A stretch of 64,000 bases of DNA from Cloeon dipterum (GCF_949628265.1 NC_088787.1:10034501-10098500), one strand, 5' to 3'. Shown: positions 11,563 to 26,000, numbered from the stretch's first letter. The notes: a model not told the origin generated them from the letters alone. Numbers and translations: made by a program.

Positions 11563-12483
11563 TCTGGCCCCCAGCTGAGAAGGGAGAAAATAATAAATGT
11601 CCAGCAACCATGAAATAATGGAAAGTATCATGGCTGTGAGAGGTTTTAGCACGCAATGTTAAGAGTTATTATTATTGTGACTGACAAAGATAAATAAGTG
11701 CTTTGAAATCTATTTTAATCTTACCAACTGCAATCTATTAATTATCGAGGACATTCTGCAGAAAGTCCAAAAAGCGTTAAAGATAAAATTGGTATGAGAC
11801 TAAACAAGTAAGTGGATGAGACTTTATATTAATGATTTGTAAAGAAAGGTGAGACTTTTACTCAGAGAGCAAAAACTTACGCCAGGCGCAGATGGGTTTT
11901 TGAGATAGGCCTTCAGACGCCTCCTCCCACTACATAGAGGTGCGAATAAGACCGTTAACAGCTTGGAAAACTGAAAGAACTTGCAGGAAAATTTTAAATA
12001 GCCTTTGTTTTGGTCTGCAATTCGCGTGACGTTTGTTATGATCGAAACGGCAGGCGATATTATCGATTGATATGAAACAGCGGCGCAGCAACAATGCCCG
12101 TACAGCTAGTAAACATTTGAGTTTCCACAGAATTCAGCTCGAAATATAATCAGTTTTAAGTTACATTATCATTAAATCACGAAAACTCAATTTAAACTAG
12201 TTTAATTGAATTGATTTCAGCCCTAACTAATTATCCCACTCCGATTACCTCTTTTCCCGCGTTTGAATTTTGCGCCACGAGACAGCCAATCAGAGCGCGC
12301 GAACAAGTAGGCGGCAAACAGCATCAGCTGCTGCAAAATTCACTCGCCGAATTCACGCCTTTCTGTTGTCTGTTTGCAACTCCTGCTGTTTGGTCTTTCA
12401 ATACGACCTGCATCCGCAAATTCATCCCCGCGGATTAGACGGAATCTCTATTTTAGAAAAAACTGGATGATATTTGCTGCAAA
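11563..12483. promoter_or_regulatory. Probable shared (divergent) promoter of RNF146 and SUMO-like gene
   Basis: The two ATGs are 922 bases apart and point away from each other. Sites visible by eye: a DRE-like TATCGATT at 12061-12068, an E2F-like TTTTCCCGC at 12252-12260 and a CCAAT box (agccaatcag) at 12284-12293. The last two sit in a relatively GC-rich stretch running into the SUMO-like gene. No TATA box was seen. A minus-strand 5' untranslated exon of RNF146 probably lies here, since an acceptor precedes its ATG. Confidence 0.5.
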
Positions 12484-12947
12484 ATGAGTGACGAGGAGGT
12501 GAGCGACGGAATTTTTATGTTGCACGAACGTCCGAAATTAAAACGCAATAAATTCCATTCGAGTTTGTGCGCTAATTTGCCGTTAATTACTTTTTTTCAG
12601 AAAGATATCAAGCCCGAGAAGAAGCTGATCACCATCAAAGCCATGGCCATGAGTGACCAGTCTGTCATTGTCTTCCAGACAAAACCTACAAACACTTTCA
12701 AGAAGCTCATGGAAGCTTACGCCAAAAGACTGGTATTTACAATACATAATAAGCATGCAAATTAAAAACCTCCTAATTGATTATTTATCCTATTCAGAAC
12801 CTAGACCTGGAGTCTCTTAGATTTCACTTCGATGGTGTGCGAGTGAACAAGCAGAACACACCAGACGAGATTGGAATGACGGACGGCGACGTCCTCGAAG
12901 TGAATGTGCACCAAGACGGAGGAGGACCCTCGCAATGGGCCAATTAG
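12484..12947 (+). CDS. Divergent SUMO (small ubiquitin-like modifier)
   Basis: Exons 12484-12498 (MSDEE), 12601-12732 and 12798-12947, 98 residues. The ubiquitin-like core is clear: KLMEAY in the first helix and LRFHFDG followed by N-x-x-N-T-P, both SUMO hallmarks. A diglycine lies near the C-terminus, here a triple Gly (HQDGGG) followed by PSQWAN that a SENP/Ulp protease would have to remove. The first intron after codon 5 falls at the same place as in typical animal SUMO genes (from memory). The flexible N-terminus has IKPE at residues 8-11, a consensus SUMO acceptor like that used by SUMO2/3 for chains. The core is much less conserved than usual animal SMT3, so this is likely a paralogue rather than the only SUMO. 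Poly(A) signal AATAAA at 13269-13274. Confidence 0.9.
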
Positions 12948-15104
12948 CTCTCGTCGGAAAAGTGCTTGCGCTTGCGAAAACGTACAAACAATCGATCTTC
13001 AAATGAGCATTTACGATGCGTGGACTACAGCTCCTTCGATGTTTTAGCTCTGTTTCTAAAGGCTTTCTACAATAAGTTTCAAAAGTTCGCAAATGACGTG
13101 AGACAACAGAGAAATTAATTATGAGTGGTCAGTGATGCTAGTTTTGTTCTTAGCTGCCTGTAAATACAAATTGATTCGGTTAATTTACCACTACTTAAAA
13201 TGATCAAAATTGGAAATTGTTTTTGTTTTAACCCCTAGTTAAAAGGGCAGCTTCTTTTTATACTATGTAATAAAGTCCTGTCCACGAGGACAAAAAAATA
13301 AAAAAAGGAATTTTCATTTTAATTCTACTCGTGTGTATACGTACTTAAAAGGAAACTTAAATAATTCTTAAGTTTATTGAGAGGGTGTTGAAGACCTCAT
13401 TTTATTTGAGTGGCTTATGAAGTGAGTCCATGCTTAAAAAAATTCCTAAAATGCAATGATAATTTTGCCCATTCACAGAGCTTTGAAATAAATAATCTGG
13501 TATTGAAAAATCATTGGTTCAGAGAGCAGATAATAATCAACATTCTGAAAGAGCTTCACAATGGATTAAGTCTACTAAAAATCATTCAACTTATTTTAAA
13601 AAAAGAGCCAAGGTTATTTTTCAGTCAGCTCAGAAATTAAGATTTTTTTAACTTCCACGATTTCTACGGCTCAAATCGACAATCTTAAATTAGCAAAATT
13701 AAAAATTTAGGCTTTTATTCCTGTATAGCCCTCTATTTTTTCACGCCTTATATATACTAAGAATTTTCATTCAAGAGATCAATTAGGATTTTTTCTTGAT
13801 TGGGAGACCTTTTTCGTCTCGGGCGGAGCAGAACAAAAAATTTCTTCTGTGGAGAAGACTAATCAGTCGCTGCTGGTGACAAGTTTCAATAGGATCGTGT
13901 TGCAAGCTCATTCTCATCAATTTTAAGGCGCTGCATCCAATCACCTGAGCAGAAATAGTGGTAAATAGTTATTTTTAAAGTATTTTATAGGTACAAGGCA
14001 TTCGTAGAGATTTAAAGATAAATTAAAATTCAGAATTTTATGGTTTAAAATATTTTAAACCAGCCGCTTTGTGATTTTTGGATTCGAAATCTCGAATACT
14101 TCTGAAAATCGTTTTTGAGAGGGTTTGATACGGCGAATTCAAGGAAAATCGTTGCTTCCCAAGGCATAAACTTTTCTCTACTGAAGGTTCAGTTAAAGCC
14201 AAAATTGACCTAAGATTTTAAATTTTTTTAGTGAGAATAAACATTTATAATAATAAAAAATGCATGATGGAAATTTGCTGAACTGATTTAAGTTTAAAAG
14301 TAATTCAAGAAATAATTTTAAGCGTGGATAGAGTCCTAAATATCATGAATTTACCAACTAGAAATCTAATTTTATTTTACAACAAAGAGTTCTCACCACA
14401 AGTTGTGATAAAATCAGTTGACGGGAGAGGAATCGAAATGTACGTACTACCAATAAAATAAGGCTGTAAAATTAAGAGAATATCAGCCAAATTGAATTTT
14501 AATTAATGTATCAAAATAATCATCGTGGTAACGGAGAAATCGCGCATAACTCAACAACCAAACGCGAAGAAAAAGCCAACAATCAATTCAATAGTTAAAA
14601 CTCTTATGTGTTTGTTGAGGGAATTTGCGCAATTTTTCCGCTACCGCACTTAGTAGAATAAATGTTGTTTAAATAAATAACAACTCAATCGGTCTGCTAA
14701 TTCTAGCCGACGCAATTCTAAAAATTTTCAGTAGTTGCCTTTTATTCCCAATCCACTTTAAATTTTTGTTCGGAAACAAGCTACGAGCTTTTAATAATTT
14801 TAAATTCAGTTTAAAGACAAAGAAAACTCATTTGCTAATTTCATCATTTTTTTTTCTTTCCATTTTATTCGAATCTTCCGATACACGTCATTACATAGAC
14901 CATTGGATACAGAGATGCAGCAGTGACCCTTGGCATCTTATCAGTCTGGCCTCTAGTAACGCGGTCACCACCGTCCGAATCAACATCCTGCTTATCGCGC
15001 CGCACTCCGAGGACACTTTCTTTCGACGCTGGATGATTTCTTGGATTTCGTGCTATTTGTGCCACGCCACATTTTCGGGGCAATGAGCAGCAACTGAGGA
15101 TATA
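12948..15104. other. Intergenic region upstream of the lipid transfer apolipoprotein
   Basis: The first about 330 bases are the 3' UTR of the SUMO-like gene, ending near AATAAA at 13269. From there to 15104 I see only AT-rich sequence with no supported exon. The promoter of the apolipoprotein must lie in the right part, but no TATA box is obvious. The 5' UTR is probably short, since the ATG at 15105 opens directly into a signal peptide. Confidence 0.4.
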
Positions 15105-18100
15105 ATGCAGCCCTTTCTGCTCTTGCTGCTGCTCGCGGGGGCTGCCAACGCGGCCAGTAAGTGTGCCTGCGGGGAAAATAGTGCGGAATGCGAGATTGAG
15201 AGCCGTCTCTTTTACAGGTCCCATCCGAGTCCCTGCGACATGCGGCAATCCGGAGTGTGCAGGTAGGATTTGAATCGCATTATTTGTGTTATTGACAATT
15301 TATTAATACACAGCAACAAACTTAGAAAAGATAATAACTCTTTGGATATTTAATTTATTTTTAAATTATTAAACGTTGCCATTTATTTAATTATTATTGC
15401 ATGATATGGATGGGTAAAAATATATTTTTGAGGATGATTACATCTGTTGATGGAAGTAAATTAAAAAATTTATTTTGCGCTATAACCAATAATTAAATTA
15501 AAATAAAAAAAAATCAGCCAAGGAAATTTAAAAACTAGAAATTATTCAGATTTTACAAATTTTGCTTATTAAATAAATTTCATTCTTTAGAATTATGCAT
15601 TCATCCGCATTGAAATTTTTCCCACACAAATTCCTAAGTGACAATATCTGCTCTCTCGACGAGATGAAATTTGACCGACAGAGAGACTATAGAAAATTCG
15701 TGTGGCGTGTTTGTTTGACGAACACACTATGTTTAGATTTGTATCTATAGTGATATATGTAATGTCTTGAGGCATTTTTTGGAGAAATATTTCATAACGG
15801 CGTTACGTAATTTCACGCTGAGTGCGCCTTCAGGTAACTCTCTCTATAGTGGATAATGTGGGATAATCGAGAACACGCTTTCGGTTCAAGGGTGCTGACG
15901 CAAAGAATTGTTACTTCTATAATATAAAAACAAGAAATAACAATAATTTGAAAATAAAATCTTAGGAATCATAAGGTTTGGTTGATTGATGAATAAAATA
16001 TCACTCATAGGATATTCTTTCATATATTAATGAATGAGATTTCTTTTATTTATTGTTTTTTATGAAATTATTTGCATCATTTCATTGTTTCTAAGTTGAC
16101 GATAATATCTGCTTGTTGCCTAATGCTCTAATAATAGATTTTCATAGAAATCCTTTTACAGAGAAAGACTTGTTTTTTCTTCTTTAGTTTCAGAGAGGAC
16201 GAAGTTCAAATACAATGTCGACACAGAGTACTTGTACAAGTACAATGCGAACGTGACGACGTTTTTCTTCGGCACCAACCAAAACGCTTCGACGTTGTTA
16301 ATCGACACAGAAGTGTCAATCAGATTCATCACACACTGCGAAGCTTATCTAGAGGTTGGAATAAATGAAATGAAGATGATTAAATCAATTTAATTTTAAA
16401 TAGAAGAATGGACAGAACAGAATTTAGGTTTTAAAATATTATGATTAAAATTCAATAAATTTTTAACGGTTAAATTTTTTTTTAATTTTTATTTCTATGA
16501 TTGACGGTTAATTTGAAATTTCAAAAAAACCCTTGAAGCTTCTGCAGTTTTTTCAACTGAAGGAAAATTTCAGCAAATATTTAATACTTTTATTTGTTTA
16601 ATCAATTTCTAGCTGAAAAAATCAGCGATAGTAGAAGCGGCAATCGTGGACGGGGCGCCGTTCAAAGGAGCCCGTGCGTCCGCCAATACGGCGTCCTTCG
16701 CAGAAGCGTTGCAGGAGCATCCTCTCAGGTAAAGATCCCCGTTTTACCCCCCGGATTTTAAATCATGCCCTTTCGCAGATTTTCCTTCGAGGACGGTGTC
16801 ATAGAGGAAGTTTGTCCGCACCTCGAGGAGCTGTCGTGGGTGCTGAATTTCAAGCGCGGAGTTTTATCCTCGTTTCAAAACACGATGGAGCGATTTGACG
16901 TCGAGCACTACGGCACAGAGGTCAGTCCCCGCGCGCGTGACCCGAACGCTCGCCGAGTCAAAACAGTTTCGAAATTGCTACAATGAAATCACAAAATTGC
17001 AGAGCGACGTGAACGGCGACTGCGAGACCGAATATTCGTTCATTTCTCCGCGGGAAACCAGCCTCGTCCTCAGAAAAAGGAAGCACCTGAACACGTGCAC
17101 CTCTCGCTTCAAGCAGCACTCGATTATACAGACGACGCCCTACCAATTTCCCTCAGTAAGAAAAAAAAACAGTTGAAAATCTAAAATATTATCTTATATA
17201 ACCATATTTAATTTTTTAAGTAAATATTGTTCGGCCTGATTTATCATTAGTTATTAAAGGCTGAAGAATTTTTTAAAGTTAAATATGTACAGGGTAGTTT
17301 AAAAATTTTAATTCTTTTTTTTTAGAGATACAACTCAATTCCATTGATGTCCTCCAAGTCTGAGTGCACGGTAGTCGTGGACCACAACGTGTACAACTCG
17401 ATTGAGTGCGTTGAGTCGCATCTCTTCCAGCCGTTTTCCAACCACGAGCGTGGAGCAAAGACGGAGGTCAAGTACAGCATGGAGCTGCGAGAGGAAATCA
17501 GCTCAACAGCACCGTTGGTGGACCAGGTCGATCGACGCACCACCCTCACCTTCGACCACAAACAGACGCCAAAGCCGGCATCCTCCGAGATCAGGGTGTC
17601 AAGGCAGATGCTCAAAAATCTTTGCGCTATGAGTGCGGTAGGAAAATGCTAAACAGGAACTTCTAAAATATTTTAGAATTTACTGCTTTTTTAAATATCA
17701 AATTAAAATAATTTATTTTATTATTTGTTTCCCATCCCATAGCTTTTTTACAAACTATCTGAACGCCAATTTCATTTTAGGACGGTTTGCAAGAGGAATT
17801 CACGGACTCGTTTAAAAAGCTCATCCAGACGCTGCGATTGCTCACGACGCAGGCACTGAACCAGATTTATACGAGGGCCCAGAGCGTCTGCTCGAGCGGC
17901 AGGTAAGCTGCTTCCCCAGTTTTTAATTAACCGCCAGTGTAAATTACGTAAAAAAACGTATGAAAAATGTAGGAAGCACTTGAAAAGCGCTCTGCCGCAC
18001 CTGGGCACGAACGCAGCTTTGACACTGATGAAAGACGTAATTCTGAAGAACGAGCTGCCCGTTGATGAGGCCAAGGACTGGCTGTTTGCTATCGCCCTCA

Positions 18101-20005
18101 CCCCTTTGTAAGTAAAACGCCAGTTGGGGTGTAAATCCGTAAAAAATTGTTTAAAAAAAATCTAAAAATAAAGTTTCAGCTACTGGTAATTATTTTTCTA
18201 ATCATAGGCCAGACGAGGAGACTTTGGAGGCGGTTGGCCCGCTACTTAAACTGAACAACCTTCAGGCGGAAGCCGTGCTGACCGTGTCAGCCGTCGTCCA
18301 TTCATACCGACGAACCCACCCCGACGCAAGTGAGCAAAAATTAGTGCTGGAAATCGTGTACCACCTGGAGCAAATCGCCCGCGCAGAATGCCAGACAAAA
18401 GAGGTGCAGACGGACACGACAAAGGTTGCACATTCAAAGGGTTTATGTAGACGTTTAGAGTGAAGTGCGTTTTTTCCTCAAAGGTGGTGTCTGCCCTGAA
18501 GGCTCTCGGAAACATAGGCATCAGCACGCCGACGCTCAACCAGACCCTCCAGCTCTGCACGGAGAACGAGCTGTTGCAGGTGGAAACCAGGATTGCGGCA
18601 ATTGAAGCTCACAGGTTTGATTGATTTGATTTTAAATTTATAAAAATAAGAAAAATGTAATTTTTTAATTAAAATCACCCCTTTAATCCTTCAACTTATT
18701 GCAGACGTCTTCCGTGTGAATTCGATCGGAGCTATTTGCGCTCAATTTTGAGAGACCAATACTTCGATTCGGAACTGCGCATCGCGGCCTACACGGAAGT
18801 TATGCGCTGCCCGAGTTACCAACTAATAAAGACGGTTAAGAGCATGCTCAAGACGGAGGAAGTCAATCAAGGTTTGCACGAGCGAATTCTCTCACCTTAT
18901 ACGCAGGGCTGATTTGAATGTTTGTCCGCAGTTGGGTCGTATATCATGAGTCACCTGGAGACCCTGAAAAGGTCGTCGATTCCGAGCCGCGTCGAAATTC
19001 AGGGCCTGCTGACTGATGCGAACCTGAAAACAAAATTCAGCCACGATGTTAGAAAGTACTCGCAGCATTTTGAGAAGTCTGTGTACCACGAGGGATATAA
19101 TGTTGGTATGTTTCAAGACGCAAATCCTTATTTAACGAGAATTATCTCCGGTTGTCATTCAGGTGGAAACGTTGAAGGAGGAATAGTTTTCTCGCCAAAG
19201 TCGTACGTGCCACGTTCTGGAAAACTGAATTTCACCCTTGACATGTTTGGAGAATCAATTAATATTTTGGAGGTGAGATAAATTCAGTAAAATTATGATC
19301 AAAGATCTGTAAAATGTTGTTTTTGTCAGGTTTCAAGCAGAATCGAAGGCTTTGAACAATACGTTGAGACCTTTTTTGGGCCCAGCGGAAACTTCAGTCA
19401 AACTAAAGTGAAGGAAAAGGTTGATATGGTCAAACAAATGTTGCGCATGAAAAGAGATGCGCGGCCTGACTACAAGGAAAAGATAGAAAACATGGGCTCT
19501 GAACTGTTCAAGGATGGGAAAAAGCCCAAGGTGACATATATGAGAATAATTCAATTTTGCATAATTTAAAATTAACATTTTTAAAGGTCACGTTTGGCAT
19601 GCGGATTTTCGGCAATGAATTAAAATATTTGAACTATGAAGGAGAAGACCAAGTGAAAACTCTATTCGAAACTCTTAACCCCAAATCAAGACTTCAGAAT
19701 GTCCTGAATCAGGAGGTTTTTGACACTCATTAACACTGTATATTTAATAATAAATTAAAATCTGCAGGAAGTCAACTTTGAAAAATCAACAATGTTCCTC
19801 GACTCCATGTACGTGGTGCCAACCGGAGTTGGATTGCCCATCAACCTCAATGCCATCGGTACTGCTGCAATTGATTTTAAAACTTCAGGTAAAATATTAA
19901 ATGATATTAATTTTTATTGCTAATAATTTTTCTCTTAGGCTCATTCAAGGCTCCAAAATTGTTGGAGACTGGAGAAATGGACATTGATGGGCTAGTAAAA
20001 CCAAG
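15105..20005 (+). other. Apolipoprotein exons 1-18 (signal peptide and N-terminal lipid transfer module)
   Basis: Exons: 15105-15156, 15218-15262, 16188-16354, 16613-16728, 16779-16920, 17003-17155, 17326-17637, 17781-17902, 17973-18107, 18208-18424, 18484-18614, 18705-18871, 18932-19105, 19163-19272, 19330-19530, 19587-19715, 19768-19888, 19939-20005. Exon 5 holds the NFKRGVLS strand, exons 7-13 the helical part, and exon 17 the conserved VPTG-x-G-x-P strand. Exon 2 encodes a short Cys pair (ATCGNPECA) before the lipid module. Intron 2 (925 bases) is the longest in the gene. Confidence 0.88.
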
Positions 20006-23000
20006 GTAACATAATTTGAGACCTGCAGCTGCAGGAATAAAAAAATGTATATATTTTAGTGTGGTGCTTGAAGTGACTGGATCAATGTCAGTAGACGCTT
20101 ATTTCTCTACGACCAATATTGAGGTCAAGACCAATCTGTACTCGGCCGCTGCCGTACAGTGTCAGGTCAAGGTTCGCGGCAAAAATCTAATCAGCGCATC
20201 ATTCAGCCTGCCCAAAGACAGAATGGAGATTTTCAGTGCCAAGTAATTGACATTAATTTTAAAACTTCAAATTTTGTAACCTCACATCTCAGATCTGAGC
20301 TGTTTTTGAGAAGGGATGGCCAAAACGAGCAGCAGGAAGGCGTCCAGGAAGGTCGCACCCTGGAAAAGGTGTGTGCCTGGGCGCCACTGGAGCAAATGTT
20401 CGGCCTGAAACTCTGCATCGACTACCAATACCCCAACACCTCGATTGCCCAGCTCAACTCGTCTTCGCCCATCCCTCCACTACCCTTTACTGGCCCTGTC
20501 AGGTTTAGCGCCAACCTTTTGAAAACCGACCCAAGCGTCCGCCAGTACTTGGTCGAGTTCAAGTGGGACGCACAAGAGGTTAAAATGATTTAAACTCTAC
20601 TTTTAAAATTCTAAAAAATCTCCTCCAGAACTCGACCTTGTTGAGCTTCACCTTCGACACGCCAGGGTCAACCAAACCCCGACAGTTCAGCACACGACTA
20701 GAAATAAACCGGGATGACAAAACGAGCGTTCAGCTTGTTCTGCAAACGAGTCAAGCCAAGTGGGAAGCTCAAGGTGAGCTTATTTTTATTTTTTATGTTA
20801 AGAACGTTAAACAATTTATATCCTTCAGGAGAGTACCTGAATACGCCAGATGATGTGCACGCCAAGTTTGGTCTAGCGATGAACGGCGCTAAACAGATCC
20901 AGGCCGAGATCGGAATGAGAAGGGCGGCAGCGAAAAACGGGCACATATACTATCCCAAAGTGTATTTTGCCAAGAACGAAACCGAGCTGGCTAATTTGGG
21001 AGGTGAGATTCGTCTCTATCTACCACCTGAATAATTCTAACGACCTGGAATTCCAGGTAGCGTTCGTCGCGAGGAGAAGAAGGGCATCACCCAGTGGCAG
21101 GTGAACCTGAAAATGGTGCTCTCGACGAATCTGAACACAAACGTGACCGGATATATTAAAAAGACGGATACTTCCCTGGCGGCAAATGTCACATTTAACT
21201 ACCAACTCAAGTCTGCTAAACCTGAAAGGGCACGGGTGGAGTTTGACCTTCGGCAAAAGAACAGCAAAGGGGTGGAGCAGAAACAGGGAGAGTTCCGCCT
21301 TGACAGCACTGCATATCCCTACTTCAACATAGCTGGATCAGCCAAATACGTGGTAAGTATTTTTCAATATCTTATCCCTTCCCTGGATTTTATTTAATTT
21401 TTGTCAGTTGAAATATGAACTCTGCTTGGTTCCAGAAAATTCAAACGCTGACAGATTTCAAAGTGGACATCAAAGGAAGCCAGCAAGATGAGAACAACTG
21501 GAGCGTCAGCATGGTGTTTTTGAAGCAACTCTCCATCGAAATGAACAAACTGACCACCTTCTTTGAAATACTGAAGCCAATCAAAAAGATAGACTTCAGA
21601 GTTGGCTTTGACGGCTTTTACAAGGAGCATGAACAGAATGCGACGGCCAGCCTACGATACGCCACAGGTATCATTCAAACTAATTTATACAGAGCAGACC
21701 AAAATTTAGCCTTTTTATTTTTAGACAAGGAAATGATGGCGAGTGTGTACAGAAAGAAGCACAAGCAGTACCAGGAGGGCAAAGCCGTGATTAAGTTGCC
21801 GACATATCACCCAATGGTGATCAATGGGACAGTTACCGAGAAATCTAGCTCGTCGTCAGTCGATAACAACGAGAGCGACACACAGCGCGAATATGATGTA
21901 ATTTCCCTAATCATAAAACATTTTTTATATTCTGGCATGGTTTATGTCTCTTCAGATCAACGTGGATGTAGCGTGGTTCACAGGGAACAAGCACAAGGTG
22001 GGCGGCACGTTCCACGACAAGCGGCTTCTCAGCCACCGAACGCTCATGCAGACAAACTACCAACTGAAACTAGTCGTCACCTCCGAAGATGAAGGGTCTG
22101 AGGAAACGGTCATCAACGCAAAATACCACTACGAAAAGACCAGTTTCAAGGTCGAAGTTCAGGTACGAATAACAGTAATGTAGTAGGTGCAGCACCGAAA
22201 TTATTTGATATAATTTCAGGCGACGCACGGCAAAAACATCTACGCGTTTGGTATGAAATACAAGACACCGACAGAGCTTCTCCACGAATTGTTCTTTGAC
22301 GCAAAATACAAGACACAAGTTTACTCTTTGAGCTTAATAGGTGATTTAAAGGAGGAAAAGCAACTCATGATTGACCTTCACTTGGACAAGTAACAAATAG
22401 AATTTTAGCAAGCTAAAATTCGAATACATTGAAAATTTATATCAACAGGATGCGTGACATTTCCATAACCTACTCTGGACTTAACTTGCAAAATCAAAAG
22501 AAGTTTAATGTCGAGGTAAAGTGGGACGTAAATCGGGATCCAGAGCAAAAGATCAATTTTGGACTAACTTTTGAAAATCCTGAGGTGAAGAATTACAGTG
22601 CTACTGCCATGCTTTCTTACCCAGGTAGAACTGTAAATTTGGCATTCAAAGGAGCTCTGAAAGGTGCGTTTTGAATTATTTATTTATATAAAAAACGTAT
22701 TCATCTATTTTATTTCTCCTTCTTCTGCGCAGGAATTAATTTCGATGCGATTGGTCGATGCCAATGGGCACCGGACCAATTTGTAGAGGCGTCCAGCAGA
22801 TTCCAAAGATACGTACGCACGAGCGGTCAACACTTCGTCATTAACGCCGAGTTGTTGACTCCATTCACGAACTGGACAAAAACCAAAGTCAACACAGAGT
22901 ATTAAATAGACCAATGAAAAAGTGCAAAAATCTAGCTAAAATTTTTATATATAGATTAGAGTACGGCCCGCAGAAGTTCCTGCTCGGTGGAGATTTGCAT

Positions 23001-26000
23001 TGGCAGAGCGACCAGAACATGATCTACAACATTTCGGGTCGATACGATAACAACGACGACTATATTTTCTGCATTTATAACGGCACCATCGTCAGTACGA
23101 TCGAAGGAATACCCTCCGTCACTTCACATTTCGTCCACAACCAGACCTCTTCCTCGGTGAAAACGGACGTGCACCTTCAGGTAGGAAAGAAATAACTGAA
23201 AAAGTTGAAATTTTTAATTTGGCCGTAATAGAGAGGACGTGAAAGGCTTTTGGTGATGAAGAGTGACTGGAAGGTCCTCGTTGACAGCGAGTCTAAAAAC
23301 CTTACTGGGAAAATGGACATGATTTCTCCTTTCCAGGGATACAAGCACGGTAAACTGATTGGAAGAATAGTTGTCAAAGGAGAGTCGGAAATACACGGTG
23401 TCGCGGACCTCAAGGTTGAAGACAAAAACTACAGGATCGACCTCAATGGTAAAGACATTAACGATTCCTGAGAATGGATATCAAAATGAAATTTATAGGA
23501 AAATTCGAGAGTTTTGCTGAAAACATGCTGATTCTGAATGCAACGACGCCCGAGCCGAAAACCTTTGCTTTTCTCGCGCGACTTGGCTATTCGGAGAAAA
23601 ACCGGCACTTTGTCGCGCAGTTCAGCAAACCAGGCAGGTCGCTGGGAGCCGAAGTTTTGCTACAAATTGAAAGCATGACCGAGTTTAATATCATTATGGA
23701 CTTGGCCACTCCGTTCGAAATTCTGCAGAAGTTGTCTTTCAAAGGACAAGCAAGCAACGAGCAGGTGAATTATTTTTTTTAAACTCATTACAATTGTAGA
23801 AGAGTTTTAAATTTTCAAAATAGGTTGATCTCCGGGCAAGTTTCAACGAGTACAACGTCGGTTTGAGCGGCTTATGGCAGTACAAATCAAGCACAAATTT
23901 CGTGTACAGTTTTATCATCTACACTCCGCTGCCTGGTTACGAGAAAAACGGAATCGTGGTGAAATTCATCAAAGAAACAGACAATTTAGATGCTGAGGCA
24001 TCAATTACGATAGCAGATGCCAAGGTATTTCTAAAAACACTTAATTTGAGCCAATTTAAATTGAACGAGTCCAGGTTGGAGTAACTGCCATGGGCGTGAC
24101 GAAGAAACCAATTAATCAATTGGAGGACGAGGTGAACGCCGACTTTGTGGATGAAACACAATCAGGATCTGATGAAGAGGAGGAAGAATCTGAGCCGTTG
24201 TACTGGAGCTTGCGTGTTGAGGTGGACACGCTCATTTATCCGCCGGTGGTCAGCAACCTGCTCATACACGAGACGGAGACTGATCTGTACCTGACCAGAC
24301 TAAAGATTGACTTGCCGCAAGGACCTATCTCGCTGAATGACACAATGTATTTTGTGGTAGGTTTTAGATGTACTATCGGTGGGCGTAATTTGTTCATAAA
24401 TAGAACGGAACATTTTATGAGATAACATCCGCCGGGAATTTTATAAGTTTTTCGCGAATTAAAATGGTTTCAAATTCAAAGGATTTCTTCGATATTAAAA
24501 ACGACCTGTTCCTGACGACGCCCTGGCAGTGGCTCGGCCAGATGAGCCATCACCACTACTTCTTTATGGATAGCGAGGATGGCGTTTATAAATTAAAGTC
24601 GATTTTGAATCTCCAGCACAATGAGCAGCTCATTGACGTGAGTATAATTTTTTTTAAAAATAACAATAAGTTTTTATTTCATTTTTAGACTGGCTTCGAA
24701 GCTGAATCCGTTTTCGTCCAGAACAAGGTGAAAGGCACGAGCCAGCGCAAATTCCTCTTTCACATTCATTCGCCGCTGGAATACTTGCGGCTCGTCCACC
24801 TCAACGGCACTCTGAACACGGATAAGGGCGGCTACCAATTTATTTTTGACGGCGCCCTGGGGAACAACACGGCGGAACTGGACGTCTACTTGAAGGTAAA
24901 TATCTGAAGTATGCAACCGGCGTGTCCCACATGCTCGGCGTGCTGCCTACGCTCGATTTTCTGCAGGCGGACCAATCGGGGCTGCTCGACTTCGGCTCAG
25001 AGGTGGATGTAAGGAGCGTTTACTTTGAACTGCCCAAAATCAAGGTCGGCGGCATGCAAGTGCTGCACAGGCAGGACTCCAAGATGAGATCCATCGCTTT
25101 CGACATCACGGTGTTCACCGAGGAGCCAATTAAAGTGAGATTTTAATTAAAAATAAAATAAATATACCGTTTCCTTGGACTTAATTTGACATTTCAGTTT
25201 GATGTCCAATTGGAATGGAACTTTGAGCCTCCGAAAGAGTACGCTGTCACAGTTACAGTGTTGTCTCCGTACGATAAATTAAAATCACTGACAATCGGTG
25301 GAAAATTGTCTAGAGAAATGTCTGAGGAGGGTTTACTGTTGGACAGTGGCGAATTCAACGTCAATTACAACAACGCCACGTACATCAATTCAAGAGGAAC
25401 ACTCAACTACCAGACGAAAAATATCGAAATCAACGTCGACTCCTCAATCAAAAACTTAGAGTACGTATGTTTATATTTAAAAAAGGACAACAAATTGTTG
25501 AATGGGAAAATAAATCTCTAAATAACAATTTAATGTTTCAAAAGCCAGATTTGTTGATGAGACTTGGAACTGGCCGAAATTTCTGGCCCAATTTATTTGT
25601 TATTCTCTGCACTATTTCTGTTTAATTATTTAAAAACTAGCAGTACAATTACATAAATTCACAAAACATTCCATTCTTCTAATCTGTTTTCCATAAATTC
25701 TATTGCGGGTAAAATTTGCATTTAAGTCCTATCAAAAATCTTAAAAATTACTTTTAGGAATTACAACAACTACTTTTGGAATGACTGAAAAGAGTTAATT
25801 GCAAATATTTAAATTTTTCTCTCAGGTCCTTGAACGTGAAAGGACAGTACAACAAAGCGGAAGATTCAAACAAAGTGTCGTTCGGCGTGCAAGTGCATTA
25901 CAACCACAAGGCGTACCTGTTCGAAGGATGGTACGAACCGGGCGAAACGGCCCGCAGCTTTAAGGTGAGTAAATTAATTTGTTTACATTTTAGGTGGCCG

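Noticed and set aside
21057-21130. SVRREEKK as a furin cleavage site
   Set aside because: Does not match RxRR or RxKR; no convincing convertase site was found elsewhere either, so cleavage is left open.
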